This document shows positions 17,013 through 25,912 of a stretch of 64,000 nucleotides of DNA, in pieces (positions within the stretch are counted from its first letter, which is position 1; every line of letters begins with the position of its first letter). The stretch spans positions 1,364,001-1,428,000 of the forward strand of contig NC_011126.1 in the NCBI RefSeq assembly GCF_000020785.1, in the 5' to 3' direction. The position numbers were made by a program, and so were the translations under genes. This stretch comes from Hydrogenobaculum sp. Y04AAS1. GTDB taxonomy: Bacteria > Aquificota > Aquificia > Aquificales > Aquificaceae. Below the pieces are notes generated by a model. The model had not been told where the DNA came from. It did no database searches and saw nothing but the letters and a program-made list of their open reading frames with translations.

Positions 17013-18229
17013 AAAAAGAAGAACTTGTTGGTTTTATAGGGGCTTTTTTAGGTTGGGTGTTTGATAGCATGGATGCCACCATATATGCTTTGGTGATGGT
17101 AAGCGCTTTAAAGGAGCTACTAAAAAACCAAGGTATTTTAAACACAGAATCCAATGTAGGCTTTTATGGAGGGCTGATATTTTCTATATTTCTAATAGGC
17201 TGGGCAATAGGTGGGGTTAGTTTTGGCTATGTGGCGGATAAGATAGGAAGAGTAAGGGCTCTTGCTATAACGATAGGTCTTTATTCCATATTTACCGGCC
17301 TTTCGTCCTTGGCTCAAAATGTATGGGAATTAGGGCTTTTTAGGTTTATAACGGCCATTGGTATAGGTGGTGAATGGGCTGGTGGTGCTACACTGGTGGC
17401 AGAGATATTTAAAAATAAAAATAGAGTTTTTGCTTCAAGCCTTCTTCAAAGCGCTTGGGCTTTTGGGTTTTTGCTGGCATCTATTATATATTTTACTGTG
17501 GGGCGTTATCACTCTTGGCGGGTAATGTTTTTAATAGGTATTTTACCTGCTTTTTTAGCTTTTGTTTTTAGGCTTTTTGTAAAAGAATCTCAAGAATGGA
17601 TTTTAAATAAAAATACATTTTCTTATATTAAAAGCCTAAAACTTCTTTTTAGAAAAGAGTATGTAAATCAAACTATCATAGGTTCTTTGCTTGCTTTTGT
17701 GGCGGTCTTTGGGCTTTGGGGGGTTACAAACTGGACTCCAGCTTTGATATCTTATATTTTGCATAAAAAAGATATAGCCTACTATGTAGGGCTTGGCTCA
17801 ATAGCTTTAAACATAGGTGCTTTGTTTGGTTATATATCTTTTGGTGTTATAACAAAACATATCGGTATAAGAAATACATTTATTTTGTTTTTTATGGGAA
17901 GTTTTTTGATGGGGCTTACAACGTTTTTATATGCTAAAAGCTTTGATAAACTTTTGATATCGCTTGCGTTGCTTGGATTTTTTAACAACGGTGTTTTTAG
18001 CGGGTTTTCTATATATTTCCCTCAGGCGTATCCATCTTTTATAAGAGCCACTGGGGCTGGTTTTTGTTTTAACGTAGGAAGGACTTTGGCGGCTGTTGGA
18101 CCATTCATAACTGGTTATATCACATACTTGTTTGGTTCTGTGGCAAAAGCTGGGGCTATGGCATCTTCTATATATATAATTGGTGTTTTGGTGGTGTTTT
18201 TGTTAAAAGAAAAAAACTATCTTCAATGA
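17009..18229 (+). CDS. Major facilitator superfamily transporter
   Basis: 406 residues with 12 predicted membrane helices. The motif-A loop between helices 2 and 3 reads GYVADKIGRVRAL, and the first helix carries the charged GWVFDSMD typical of the sugar/organic-acid:H+ symporter groups. The second-half motif loop (GVITKHIG) is weaker. Substrate unknown. It is in an operon with the TPR protein before it and a glycosyltransferase after it, with 4-bp overlaps at both ends. Confidence 0.9.
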   Translation: MKKEELVGFIGAFLGWVFDSMDATIYALVMVSALKELLKNQGILNTESNVGFYGGLIFSIFLIGWAIGGVSFGYVADKIGRVRALAITIGLYSIFTGLSSLAQNVWELGLFRFITAIGIGGEWAGGATLVAEIFKNKNRVFASSLLQSAWAFGFLLASIIYFTVGRYHSWRVMFLIGILPAFLAFVFRLFVKESQEWILNKNTFSYIKSLKLLFRKEYVNQTIIGSLLAFVAVFGLWGVTNWTPALISYILHKKDIAYYVGLGSIALNIGALFGYISFGVITKHIGIRNTFILFFMGSFLMGLTTFLYAKSFDKLLISLALLGFFNNGVFSGFSIYFPQAYPSFIRATGAGFCFNVGRTLAAVGPFITGYITYLFGSVAKAGAMASSIYIIGVLVVFLLKEKNYLQ

Positions 18230-19314
18230 AAATCTTAAGTGTTTTGGATGCTGTGGGCTGGGGTGGTACCAAAGAACAAGCTTACATAACAGCCGTTGGT
18301 CTTAAAAATCTTGGTTTTGATATATCTTTTGCACTTTCTTTTGATTTTGAGGCTTTTAAAGAAAAAATAAAAGATAAAGTCCCTTATTATGAGTTTGAAA
18401 AAGAAACACCTTTTAAAAGGATAAGTTTTTTTACCTACAAAAGGCTTTATGATATCATTTCAAAAAATAATTTTGATGTAATACTTGCAAACTCTCCAAA
18501 AGCCCTTGATTATGTGAGGGTGGTCTATCCTTTTTTATCCAAAAAGCCTAAAATAGTGGCTTTTAAAAGATCTGGTAGAAAATCAAACACGCTTTCAAAA
18601 TATTTTAAATACTCTATTGCCGATAAAATAGTGGTAGTATCTAAAAAGGTTTACCAAGAACTTTTGGAAGAAGATTTTTTTAGAGATAGGCTTAGATTGA
18701 TTCAAAGCGGGATTGATCTATCGAGGTTTAAAAGAGCAAGCTATGAGGAGAAAATAGCCCTTCGCAAGAAATACAATCTACCGCTTGACAAATATATATT
18801 TGTGAATGTGGCCAATTACAACCCTGAGATAAAAGGTCATATCGATATACTAAAAGCCTACAAACAAATAGAAAAAGACAATACCATGCTCTTGTTTGTG
18901 GGGCTTTTAACAGATAAAGATGCTGTAAAAGAAGCATCGTCTTTTGGAATAAAACATTTTTTAGGGCTTGGGTACAAAGAAGATGTAGAATATATTTTGA
19001 GAGCTTGCGATAGTTTTGTGCTTGGCTCAAGGTTAGAAGGTATAGCAGGAGCGCTTTTACAGGCTATGGCAAGTGGGCTTGTTTGTATAAGTACAAATGT
19101 GGGTGGTATATCAGAGTATATGAAAGACGGGATAAATGGATTTTTAATCCCTCCAAAGGATATAAACGCCATGGCAAAAGCCATGGAAAAGGTACTAAAT
19201 TTAGATAGTAATGTTAGAGAGCATATAATTCAAAATGCTATTGCTACTTCAAAAGAGTATAGCATAGAGAATATGCTATCAAAGTATGTAAAATTGTTGG
19301 AAGAGTTGTCTTAG
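18226..19314 (+). CDS. Glycosyltransferase family 4
   Basis: 362 residues with a GT-B fold. The N-terminal acceptor domain begins VLDAVGWGGTKEQAY. The C-terminal domain has the donor-binding pattern VNVANYNPEIKGH, then FVLGSRLEGIAGALLQAMASG (the EX7E-like region) and GGISEYMKDG. It should transfer a sugar from a nucleotide donor to a lipid or polysaccharide acceptor on the cytoplasmic membrane face. Specificity cannot be read. A tRNA-Leu gene follows 19 bp after the stop. Confidence 0.9.
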   Translation: MKILSVLDAVGWGGTKEQAYITAVGLKNLGFDISFALSFDFEAFKEKIKDKVPYYEFEKETPFKRISFFTYKRLYDIISKNNFDVILANSPKALDYVRVVYPFLSKKPKIVAFKRSGRKSNTLSKYFKYSIADKIVVVSKKVYQELLEEDFFRDRLRLIQSGIDLSRFKRASYEEKIALRKKYNLPLDKYIFVNVANYNPEIKGHIDILKAYKQIEKDNTMLLFVGLLTDKDAVKEASSFGIKHFLGLGYKEDVEYILRACDSFVLGSRLEGIAGALLQAMASGLVCISTNVGGISEYMKDGINGFLIPPKDINAMAKAMEKVLNLDSNVREHIIQNAIATSKEYSIENMLSKYVKLLEELS

Positions 19315-19315
19315 A

Positions 19316-19321
19316 TATAAT
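19316..19321 (+). promoter_or_regulatory. -10 TATAAT before tRNA-Leu
   Basis: TATAAT lies 12 nt before the tRNA 5' end. A TTGTTG at 19294-19299, spaced 16 bp, is a possible -35. Confidence 0.5.
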
Positions 19322-19333
19322 AAAATATCTAAA

Positions 19334-19416
19334 GCGGATGTGGCGGAATTGGCAGACGCGTAGGACTCAGGATCCTATGGTGAAAAACCGTGTGGGTTCA
19401 AGTCCCACCATCCGCA
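19334..19416 (+). tRNA. tRNA-Leu(CAG)
   Basis: Cloverleaf with the long variable arm of class II tRNAs. The acceptor GCGGATG pairs with CATCCGC, and the D-arm GGCAGACGCG and T-arm GGGTTCAAGTCCC are standard. The anticodon stem TAGGA/TCCTA encloses loop CTCAGGA, giving anticodon CAG. CCA is not encoded. A protein start with its own TATAAT follows 27 nt downstream. Confidence 0.96.
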
Positions 19417-19428
19417 TGTAATATCCTG

Positions 19429-19434
19429 TATAAT
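19429..19434 (+). promoter_or_regulatory. -10 TATAAT, 9 nt before the YmdB-family gene
   Basis: TATAAT between tRNA-Leu and ATG 19444, with no Shine-Dalgarno sequence. It decides the start: an upstream extension of the frame would run into the tRNA. Confidence 0.55.
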
Positions 19435-19443
19435 TTTTATGGG

Positions 19444-20235
19444 ATGAATATATTGGCTATTGGGGATGTGATAGGAAGAACCGGCAGAAGGGTTTTAAAA
19501 TCAATATTGCCGCATGTTTTGAAAGAATATGAAGTAGATTTTGTGCTTTTAAATTGTGAAAATGCAGCTGGTGGTTTTGGTATAACTTTAAAGGTTTATG
19601 AAGAGCTAAAAGCCCTTGGGATTGATGTGTTTACCTCTGGAAATCACATATGGGACAATAAAGAGGTTTTTAGCTTTATAGATCAAAAAGAAGACATATT
19701 AAGACCAGCAAACTACCCAGATGGGGTGCCCGGTAGAGGTTTTGGTATTTTTAATAAAAACCAAAAACAAATTCTTGTGTTAAACCTTATGGGTAGAGTG
19801 TTTATGGGAAATCCAGCGTTAGAAAATCCTTTTTTTGTGGCAAAAGATATACTCTCTAAGTATTATTTTGACATAGCTATAATAGATTTTCACGCAGAAG
19901 CCACTGCCGAAAAATACGCTTTTGCCCTTTACATAGAAAACGAGTTTAAAGATGTGGCCAACAAGATATTTGTATACGGCACACACACGCATGTGCCTAC
20001 CGCTGACGCTTTTTTATTTCCATCTGGTATGGCATATGTAACAGATATAGGAATGACTGGAGCTTGGCATAGTATAATAGGTACAGAGTACGCAGCTATT
20101 ACAAAATATCTGAAGGGTGTGCCGGCGAGGTTTGAAGTGGATAAATCTCAAGGTATATTTAACGCAATCTTATTAAAAGCCGAAGATACGATAGAATCTA
20201 TAAATAGGCTACAAATATTTGAAGATATAATATAA
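19444..20235 (+). CDS. YmdB-family metallophosphoesterase
   Basis: 263 residues from ATG 19444; the frame is open further upstream but that part is tRNA sequence. Metal ligands of the family are visible: GDVIGR at the start, NCENAAGG, SGNHIWD and, later, DFHAEATAEK and YGTHTHVPTAD. Bacillus YmdB hydrolyses 2',3'-cyclic nucleotides and affects RNA turnover and developmental choice. The frequent partner rny (RNase Y) is not adjacent here. Confidence 0.92.
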   Translation: MNILAIGDVIGRTGRRVLKSILPHVLKEYEVDFVLLNCENAAGGFGITLKVYEELKALGIDVFTSGNHIWDNKEVFSFIDQKEDILRPANYPDGVPGRGFGIFNKNQKQILVLNLMGRVFMGNPALENPFFVAKDILSKYYFDIAIIDFHAEATAEKYAFALYIENEFKDVANKIFVYGTHTHVPTADAFLFPSGMAYVTDIGMTGAWHSIIGTEYAAITKYLKGVPARFEVDKSQGIFNAILLKAEDTIESINRLQIFEDII

Positions 20236-20236
20236 T
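20231..20236 (+). promoter_or_regulatory. -10 TATAAT, 6 nt before the PilZ gene
   Basis: It overlaps the upstream stop codon. TATAAT followed by 6 nt and ATG, without a ribosome binding site, matches the leaderless pattern. Confidence 0.4.
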
Positions 20237-20242
20237 AATTAA

Positions 20243-20974
20243 ATGGCAAACGTTTTTGAAATAGATATAAAAGAGGTTGTTGCAAAACTACAAAAGGGTA
20301 AAGAGTACAATATATACACAGTTTATAGGGATGTGCCTATAAATATAAAAATATCACTTTCTTGGGTTGATGTTTCCAAAACTAACGAAGTTTATTTGGC
20401 TTTTAATTGGAAAAACACCTCTATGAAGTATGCTTTCCAAGCTGGAAACCCAGTGTATGTGAAAATTGTTATACCATACCAAAGTAGAGAACTCTCTTTT
20501 TATATAAAATGTAGCGTTTTTTCAAGTGCTAGAGATGAGCTTGTGCTTATGGCAGAATCCTTAATAGAGGTACCGCCCTTTTTAAAAAGATCGAGCGTAA
20601 GGGTGGAGTTTGATTATAAGCATAAAGCTTATGCAAAGTTGTGCCTTGAGGACTTGGACGAATGTTTTTCAAACCTCTCGTTAAAAAATATTAGCGAAAC
20701 TGGTTTTGCTATAAAAATAGAAAAAGATGAAAACAAAGATATGATATTGGGTAAGATGAAAGATTTGGCAAGCAAAGATATTGTTTTTGATGTTGAGCTT
20801 TATATAGATAGCGATATCGTTAGGGGTAAAGCTAATCTAGTAAATATATACGAAGAACAAGATGAGTTATACGCTGGCTTTAAGATGTCTGTGGATAGAA
20901 AGGACGCTGCAAAGCTAAGCTCTATCATCATGAAGCTTCAACAAGAGATAATTCAAGAGATAAAATCTCTATGA
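20243..20974 (+). CDS. PilZ-domain c-di-GMP receptor (YcgR-like layout)
   Basis: 243 residues. The N-terminal half (about 1-110) is a beta-rich YcgR-N-like domain. The C-terminal PilZ domain has both c-di-GMP motifs: RxxxR (R116-R120 in KRSSVR) and N-x-S-x-x-G (N149-G154, NISETG). No membrane segment. YcgR-type proteins slow the flagellar motor or steer surface behaviour when c-di-GMP is high. It may read the signal of the GGDEF enzyme at 918-2021, and the genome has flagellar genes (35280-39272). It overlaps the lipoprotein gene by 4 bp. Confidence 0.88.
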   Translation: MANVFEIDIKEVVAKLQKGKEYNIYTVYRDVPINIKISLSWVDVSKTNEVYLAFNWKNTSMKYAFQAGNPVYVKIVIPYQSRELSFYIKCSVFSSARDELVLMAESLIEVPPFLKRSSVRVEFDYKHKAYAKLCLEDLDECFSNLSLKNISETGFAIKIEKDENKDMILGKMKDLASKDIVFDVELYIDSDIVRGKANLVNIYEEQDELYAGFKMSVDRKDAAKLSSIIMKLQQEIIQEIKSL

Positions 20975-21861
20975 AAAAAAATATATTTTTTTTATTTCTG
21001 ATTTCGGCTTTTATAGTTAGCTCTTGCTCTAAAAAACCTTTCAACAACGAATGTATGTCAAAACTATATCAGGGTGATTTTAGATTGGCGGTGTTTGAGG
21101 GTCATAACGAACTTATAAAAAATCCCAAAGACCCAGCAGCTAGCCTTTGTCTTGGAATCATGAGTGAGATAAACGGAGATTATCAAGATGCTGTGGTGTT
21201 TTTGAAAAATTCTCTTGACAATACAAAAAATATAACGATGATGTCCGAGGCAGAAAGCCATCTTTGTAAAGTTTTTGCCATGAGCGGGGATATAAACAAA
21301 GCCTCGACGCACTGCCAAAACGCTATGAAATATAACCCAACTGGTGATACTCTTGCTATAGCTTTAGAATCGGAAGGTTTTTTAGAAAGCGCTAAAAACA
21401 ACTATCAAAAGGCTATAGAGTATTTTGATGAGGCTTTAAAACATGCTAAATCAGATTTTATAAAATCAGATATAATGGCTTTAAAAGGTCTTGCTTATTA
21501 TCACATAGGAAATCTTGATAAGGCAAAATCTATTTTAGAAAAAGCTCAAAAACTTGCCAAAAAATCAAAAAACCACGATGCAAGGGCTATAGCCTTGCTC
21601 TCTTTAGGCGAGATAGCAAGAGAAAACAAAGATTATAAAGACGCCTTGACGCTTTTATCAGAAGGCTATCAAGAGGCTCTGGAAGCGGATGATAGTTATT
21701 GGGAGTCTATGGCGTATGCGTATCTTGGTTTTTATTATAAGGATACTGGAGACCCCATAAAAGCTAGAGCCTATATCCAAGGAGCTATAGAATATCTCAA
21801 TCAAATACATGCAGATAAAGAGGTACAATATCTTCAATCTTGGTTAAATGGATTACAATAA
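20971..21861 (+). CDS. TPR-repeat lipoprotein
   Basis: 296 residues. A signal peptide ends in a lipobox (IVSSC, Cys19), so it is a lipid-anchored envelope protein. About six tetratricopeptide repeats follow (for example AAYHIGNLDKAKSILEKA-type helices near 170-200). The layout resembles PilF/PilW pilotins and other envelope TPR lipoproteins. Coupled by 4 bp to the PilZ gene upstream and by 14 bp to the prenyltransferase downstream. The link to PilZ suggests a surface-motility or secretion role, but this is inference. Confidence 0.8.
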   Translation: MKKNIFFLFLISAFIVSSCSKKPFNNECMSKLYQGDFRLAVFEGHNELIKNPKDPAASLCLGIMSEINGDYQDAVVFLKNSLDNTKNITMMSEAESHLCKVFAMSGDINKASTHCQNAMKYNPTGDTLAIALESEGFLESAKNNYQKAIEYFDEALKHAKSDFIKSDIMALKGLAYYHIGNLDKAKSILEKAQKLAKKSKNHDARAIALLSLGEIARENKDYKDALTLLSEGYQEALEADDSYWESMAYAYLGFYYKDTGDPIKARAYIQGAIEYLNQIHADKEVQYLQSWLNGLQ

Positions 21862-22714
21862 ACTAAAGATATTTTTTAGGCTTTTAAGGGTAAAACAATA
21901 TACAAAAAATCTAATGCTTTTTATCCCTATCGTCTTTGCAAGGGAAGTGTTTAATAAAACTTTGTTCTTAAATACAAGCCTTGTCTTTATAGGATTTTGC
22001 CTTATAGCATCTTCCACATATATATTAAATGATATAATAGATGCGCCAAAAGACAGGCTTCACCCTAAGAAAAAAAATAGGCCCATAGCAAAGGGCGATA
22101 TATCTATCAAGCTTGCATCTTTTATAGGAATATCTTTGTTTATAACAGGATCTATATTTGTGATTAGAATCTCAATGCTTGCCTTTGCCATGTCTATGGT
22201 GTATGTATTAAATAGCTTTGTTTACAGCTTTTATTTTAAGAAAAAACAGCTTTTTGATGTGTTTTTTATAGCCTTTGGATTTTTAATAAGGATATACATA
22301 GGTGCTTTTGCGGCATATGTGGATGTGTCTCCTTATCTGTTTTTAGATATGTTTTTTATAAGCCTTTACCTTGGTTTTGGTAAAAGAAGGTATGAGTTAT
22401 TTACAATGGAAGAAAAAAGCGAGGACTTTAAAGAGGTTTTAAAGTATTACAGCGTTTATTATCTTGACCAGCTCATGGTAATATCGGCCACTTTGGGCCT
22501 TGGCATATATACTATGTATACTCTAAGTATACCTAGTAAAATATTTTTTTACAGCGTTATAATAGCCACTTTTGGCATATTTAGGTATTACCATATAACC
22601 CATAACTTAAAAAGTGGAGAGCCCTCAGAAGAGCTTTTAAACGATAAGCTTATACTTCTTAGTGCTATAGCTCTTGTGTTGTACGACGGGGTTATACTAT
22701 ACTTTCATTTTTAA
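21848..22714 (+). CDS. UbiA-superfamily prenyltransferase
   Basis: 288 residues with about eight membrane helices. The first Asp-rich motif is NDIIDAPKD (61-69). The N-terminal LLRVKQYTKNLMLFIPI block matches the branch of decaprenyl-phosphate 5-phosphoribose synthases rather than quinone-pathway UbiA. It probably moves a phosphoribosyl or prenyl group at the membrane. The 3' end overlaps the convergent DUF302-like gene by 4 bp. Confidence 0.82.
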   Translation: MDYNKLKIFFRLLRVKQYTKNLMLFIPIVFAREVFNKTLFLNTSLVFIGFCLIASSTYILNDIIDAPKDRLHPKKKNRPIAKGDISIKLASFIGISLFITGSIFVIRISMLAFAMSMVYVLNSFVYSFYFKKKQLFDVFFIAFGFLIRIYIGAFAAYVDVSPYLFLDMFFISLYLGFGKRRYELFTMEEKSEDFKEVLKYYSVYYLDQLMVISATLGLGIYTMYTLSIPSKIFFYSVIIATFGIFRYYHITHNLKSGEPSEELLNDKLILLSAIALVLYDGVILYFHF

Positions 22715-23502
22715 AACCCAGATAAAGAAGATTTTAAAATACCGTTTAACTTATCTATAGCTTTTAGTGTAGAAGGTTTTAAGTTCTTATCAAGAGAGCT
22801 TACGACTTCGGGGTTAAAATAAGACACAAAAGTTTTGCCTTCTTTTTGGTATATCACGATCCTACAAGGGGCAAAAGCTCCTATATCTTTGAAATCGCTC
22901 AATATATATCTTCCCCATTTGGCGTTGCAAGAGTATAGTATATCTACATTTTTTGTTTGATATTGATGAGGTACTGTCATATCGTTTGATTCTAAAGAGC
23001 TTTTTATAAATGTTTTAGCATCGTTAAAATCCATATTGTAGGGCATATTTACAAAAAGCGCTAAGCTCTGATATGAAGAAGTTTTTGATATGTTAAACTT
23101 TAGATCTTTTAATATCTTATTTTGTATATCTTTCAAAGTTTTTAGGCTTTTAGTATCATAACCTATTAAAAGCCCAACATAATAAATATTTGGGACTACT
23201 ATGTAAGATTTGCCATTTTCTTTGTAGGTTAACACGCTAAAAGGCAACGCATTACCAATTAGGGGATTTTTTTCTAACAGCTTGTCTGTATATTTCGTAT
23301 TGTAGATATATACTTTGTATGGTATGAAGTTTTTATCGTAGGCTTCCATCGTTTTTTGTATATCAAAAATATACAAAAGCTTAAAATCTTTGTTGAGATT
23401 TTTTACATAAGAGGCCGGAGCCTCTTCTTTGAAGTATATTGGGTTTGCATAAGCTAATCCTACGCCAATAAGGAGCCCAACACCAAACAATATTTTTTTC
23501 AT
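22711..23502 (-). CDS. Exported DUF302-like protein at the end of the sox cluster
   Basis: 263 residues from ATG 23502 (Shine-Dalgarno AGGAG 5 nt away; an in-frame GTG lies 6 nt earlier). Signal peptide about 1-20. The C-terminal half carries the DUF302 pattern DIGAFAPCRIVIYQ and SYFNPEV. The N-terminal half contains a similar stretch (IGNALPFSVLTY), which suggests a tandem duplication of the fold. Two cysteines lie in the C-terminal unit. Periplasmic; role unknown, but the gene follows soxB by only 8 bp, so it is transcribed with the sulfur-oxidation genes. Confidence 0.75.
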   Translation of the reverse strand: MKKILFGVGLLIGVGLAYANPIYFKEEAPASYVKNLNKDFKLLYIFDIQKTMEAYDKNFIPYKVYIYNTKYTDKLLEKNPLIGNALPFSVLTYKENGKSYIVVPNIYYVGLLIGYDTKSLKTLKDIQNKILKDLKFNISKTSSYQSLALFVNMPYNMDFNDAKTFIKSSLESNDMTVPHQYQTKNVDILYSCNAKWGRYILSDFKDIGAFAPCRIVIYQKEGKTFVSYFNPEVVSSLDKNLKPSTLKAIDKLNGILKSSLSGF

Positions 23503-23510
23503 AAGCACTC

Positions 23511-25250
23511 CTATGTGGTGGTGTAGTTGTAAGGTTCGTCTAATACTTTGAAAAGATTTCTTGGGTTTGTGTTTATCTCTATATGTCTTTTGGATTTTAT
23601 ATAATTTATCAAAAGCTCATATGCAGGTATTGGCTTTGCATCTTGAACTAAAGTACCTATTTTGTAAAGCTCACCCCCGTATGTAGCAGCTACATACTCT
23701 TTGTTTGGCTCTAAGTCTTTGCCGTTTATTTTGATCACTTGAAATCTCTTGCCTTCAGGTTCATTTATCTTTATCTCGTAATATACATTTTTTGATAGTC
23801 TTGGCATATCTCCACCTTGTTGGTATATGGGATTTGGATTGAATACGTTATCTGCCATATCCTCTAAGAGAGATTTTATTTGAGAGCCTTTTAATTTAAA
23901 TACATAAACGTTTGGATATGTAATAGCGGTAAAATCGTATACATCGTTTATGGTTATATCTTGACCAGGTAATAGCGTAGCTCCCCATCTATACCCCGGT
24001 GAAAATACTATGTCAATACCATGATAATAATCCATTATAGCATCGTTGGCAAGCTCATCAAAAGTACTGTAAAATGTATCTCTTTTGTATATCAGTGAAG
24101 ATGTGGTGCCTATTTTTGTATTTAGTTTTTCATCATATGGAGCAAATACCTCTTTTAAGAGCTTTTCAGAATCTTCGTCTGGTTTTATAATATTTGTAGC
24201 CACTGGTATAAGTTTAAAGGATATATCTTGAAGTTTTCCTTTTGAGGCTTTTAGGTCAATCCTACCTACAAACTTGCCGTGAGATCCAGCCACCACTATA
24301 TACGTGTTGTTGTATCTTAGGACTTTTGGTGTTATATCGTGAGTATGTCCGCTTATTATAATGTCTATACCATGTACATACTTGGTAAGGGCTATATCAA
24401 GAGGTAATCCGTCGTGAGATTGGAGTATCACTACATCTACTTTGTGTTTGTCTCTTAACTCATTTACATATTTTTGCATAGAATCCATGTTTATACCAAA
24501 AGTCCAACCCTCTACAAACTTAGCTGGGTTTGATATGGGGGTATATGGGAAAGAGTTTCCTACTATGCCTATTTTAACACCACCTATTTCTTTTACTACA
24601 TATGGTTTGAAAGGAAGCTCTCCAAACTCATCTTGTATGTTTTGAGATATAAACTCTCCTTTAAATTCTTTTATACGTTTTAGAAACTCTTCTTTTCCAA
24701 GGGTAAAGTCCCAGTGCCCTACAAAAAGATCATAACCCACTAAATTCATCCAATCTAACATGGATTTTCCTTTGGTAAAAAGTGTAATAGCGGATGTAGC
24801 AAGAGTATCGCCGTTGTCCAATATAAGAGTGTTTTCTCTGCCTCTTTCATGGACTATATCTTTTATTATACGGGCTATATGAGAAACCCCGCCCATTATG
24901 CCGTATTTGTGGGCAAGCTCTATAAAGTGTACATTTGTATCAAAATAACAATCTAACGTATCTGGCTTTAAGCCGTAAAACTTTAGAAACTCATAACCTG
25001 CTATAAACCCAGGAGTACCCGCTAAGTTTTTAGGACCTACTAAGTTTGCAGGTTCTCTAAAATAAAGGGGTTTCATATGACCATGGGTATCTGTGGTAAA
25101 TACAATACTTGCTTTACCAACTGGCCTAAAGCTCATTAGATCATCGTATGTTAACTTGTTTACTTTTGCTACAGCACTTATAGGGTCTGTAGCTATTCCT
25201 ACACCTACTACACTAAGAAGTTCTAAAAAATCTCTTCTAGTAAGGTTCAT
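23511..25250 (-). CDS. soxB: Thiosulfohydrolase SoxB
   Basis: 579 residues. The Tat signal contains TRRDFLELLSVVGVG, so the protein is exported folded. The metallophosphoesterase-type domain has the metal-ligand motifs TTDTHGHMKP, DNGDTL, GHWDFT and SGHTHD. The C-terminal 5'-nucleotidase-like domain follows from about residue 380. SoxB releases sulfate from the SoxY-bound thiosulfonate with a dimanganese centre. Preceded by soxZ at a 10-bp gap. Confidence 0.96.
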   Translation of the reverse strand: MNLTRRDFLELLSVVGVGIATDPISAVAKVNKLTYDDLMSFRPVGKASIVFTTDTHGHMKPLYFREPANLVGPKNLAGTPGFIAGYEFLKFYGLKPDTLDCYFDTNVHFIELAHKYGIMGGVSHIARIIKDIVHERGRENTLILDNGDTLATSAITLFTKGKSMLDWMNLVGYDLFVGHWDFTLGKEEFLKRIKEFKGEFISQNIQDEFGELPFKPYVVKEIGGVKIGIVGNSFPYTPISNPAKFVEGWTFGINMDSMQKYVNELRDKHKVDVVILQSHDGLPLDIALTKYVHGIDIIISGHTHDITPKVLRYNNTYIVVAGSHGKFVGRIDLKASKGKLQDISFKLIPVATNIIKPDEDSEKLLKEVFAPYDEKLNTKIGTTSSLIYKRDTFYSTFDELANDAIMDYYHGIDIVFSPGYRWGATLLPGQDITINDVYDFTAITYPNVYVFKLKGSQIKSLLEDMADNVFNPNPIYQQGGDMPRLSKNVYYEIKINEPEGKRFQVIKINGKDLEPNKEYVAATYGGELYKIGTLVQDAKPIPAYELLINYIKSKRHIEINTNPRNLFKVLDEPYNYTTT

Positions 25251-25260
25251 ATAAACTCCT

Positions 25261-25590
25261 TCAAGAAAGCTCTAAATTAAAATCATGCTCAAAACTTTTA
25301 CCGTGGTTATCGGTAAATACCATCTTTACAGTGCCAGCTTCAATAGCTTTAAAATCAAGACCAAATATTGGATTTGAAGATACACCGGGACCGTTTTTTA
25401 TAGTAGCTATCTTTTGGCCATTTAAAGATATATCTATCGTAGTTATATAGTTTGCTGGTATAAGTTTACCAGTTTTTGGATCTTTTATGGTACCTGGGTC
25501 CATTGGATGCTTTACTAAAAACATCAACTTTGCCACATCACCTTTTTTAGGCTTGTTTGGTATAACTCTTACTATAACTGGTACGCTCAT
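25261..25590 (-). CDS. soxZ: Sulfur carrier complex subunit SoxZ
   Basis: 109 residues, Ig-like beta-sandwich, usual length. Typical features are VIPNKPKKGDVAKLMFLVKHPM and, near the end, FTDNHGKSFEHDFNL. It has no signal peptide; SoxZ is normally carried out with SoxY. In most organisms soxZ directly follows soxY, but here a HiPIP gene lies between. Confidence 0.94.
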   Translation of the reverse strand: MSVPVIVRVIPNKPKKGDVAKLMFLVKHPMDPGTIKDPKTGKLIPANYITTIDISLNGQKIATIKNGPGVSSNPIFGLDFKAIEAGTVKMVFTDNHGKSFEHDFNLELS

Positions 25591-25606
25591 AAAACCTCCT
25601 TTTTAA

Positions 25607-25912
25607 TTAAGCTCTTTGAAAAAGGACACACCAACCCATTGGGCTTATTCTGCCAGCCACCACTTCACACCTTCCATTCATCATACCACCACCCATCATA
25701 CCCATACTTCCCATCATATCCATATGGCAAGGATGCGGATTATTATGACCTGGCGGGATAAAAAATTTACACATACAACACATCTCTCCATCGTGGGGAT
25801 GATATTGATATTTCACAGCGGACTTTGGTTCTAAAGTGCTTAATTTATAAGCTTTTGAGATAAAAGGGATAAATCCAATGGCTATAAGCTTTATAAAAGA
25901 CCTTCTATCCAC
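25607..25912 (-). CDS. High-potential iron-sulfur protein with a Met-rich loop
   Basis: 101 residues with a Tat-type leader (DRRSFIKLIAIG). The HiPIP pattern is clear: CxxC at 45-48 within GEMCCMCKFF, then GRC (82) and ISPMGWC (95), the four ligands of one [4Fe-4S](2+/3+) cluster. Between the second and third ligand is an unusual insert of about 25 residues, rich in His and Met (eight Met between 64 and 78) with an extra Cys62. It may bind copper or another soft metal. Extra C46 adds to an odd cysteine content. It overlaps soxY by 8 bp and probably takes electrons from thiosulfate oxidation. Confidence 0.85.
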   Translation of the reverse strand: MDRRSFIKLIAIGFIPFISKAYKLSTLEPKSAVKYQYHPHDGEMCCMCKFFIPPGHNNPHPCHMDMMGSMGMMGGGMMNGRCEVVAGRISPMGWCVLFQRA

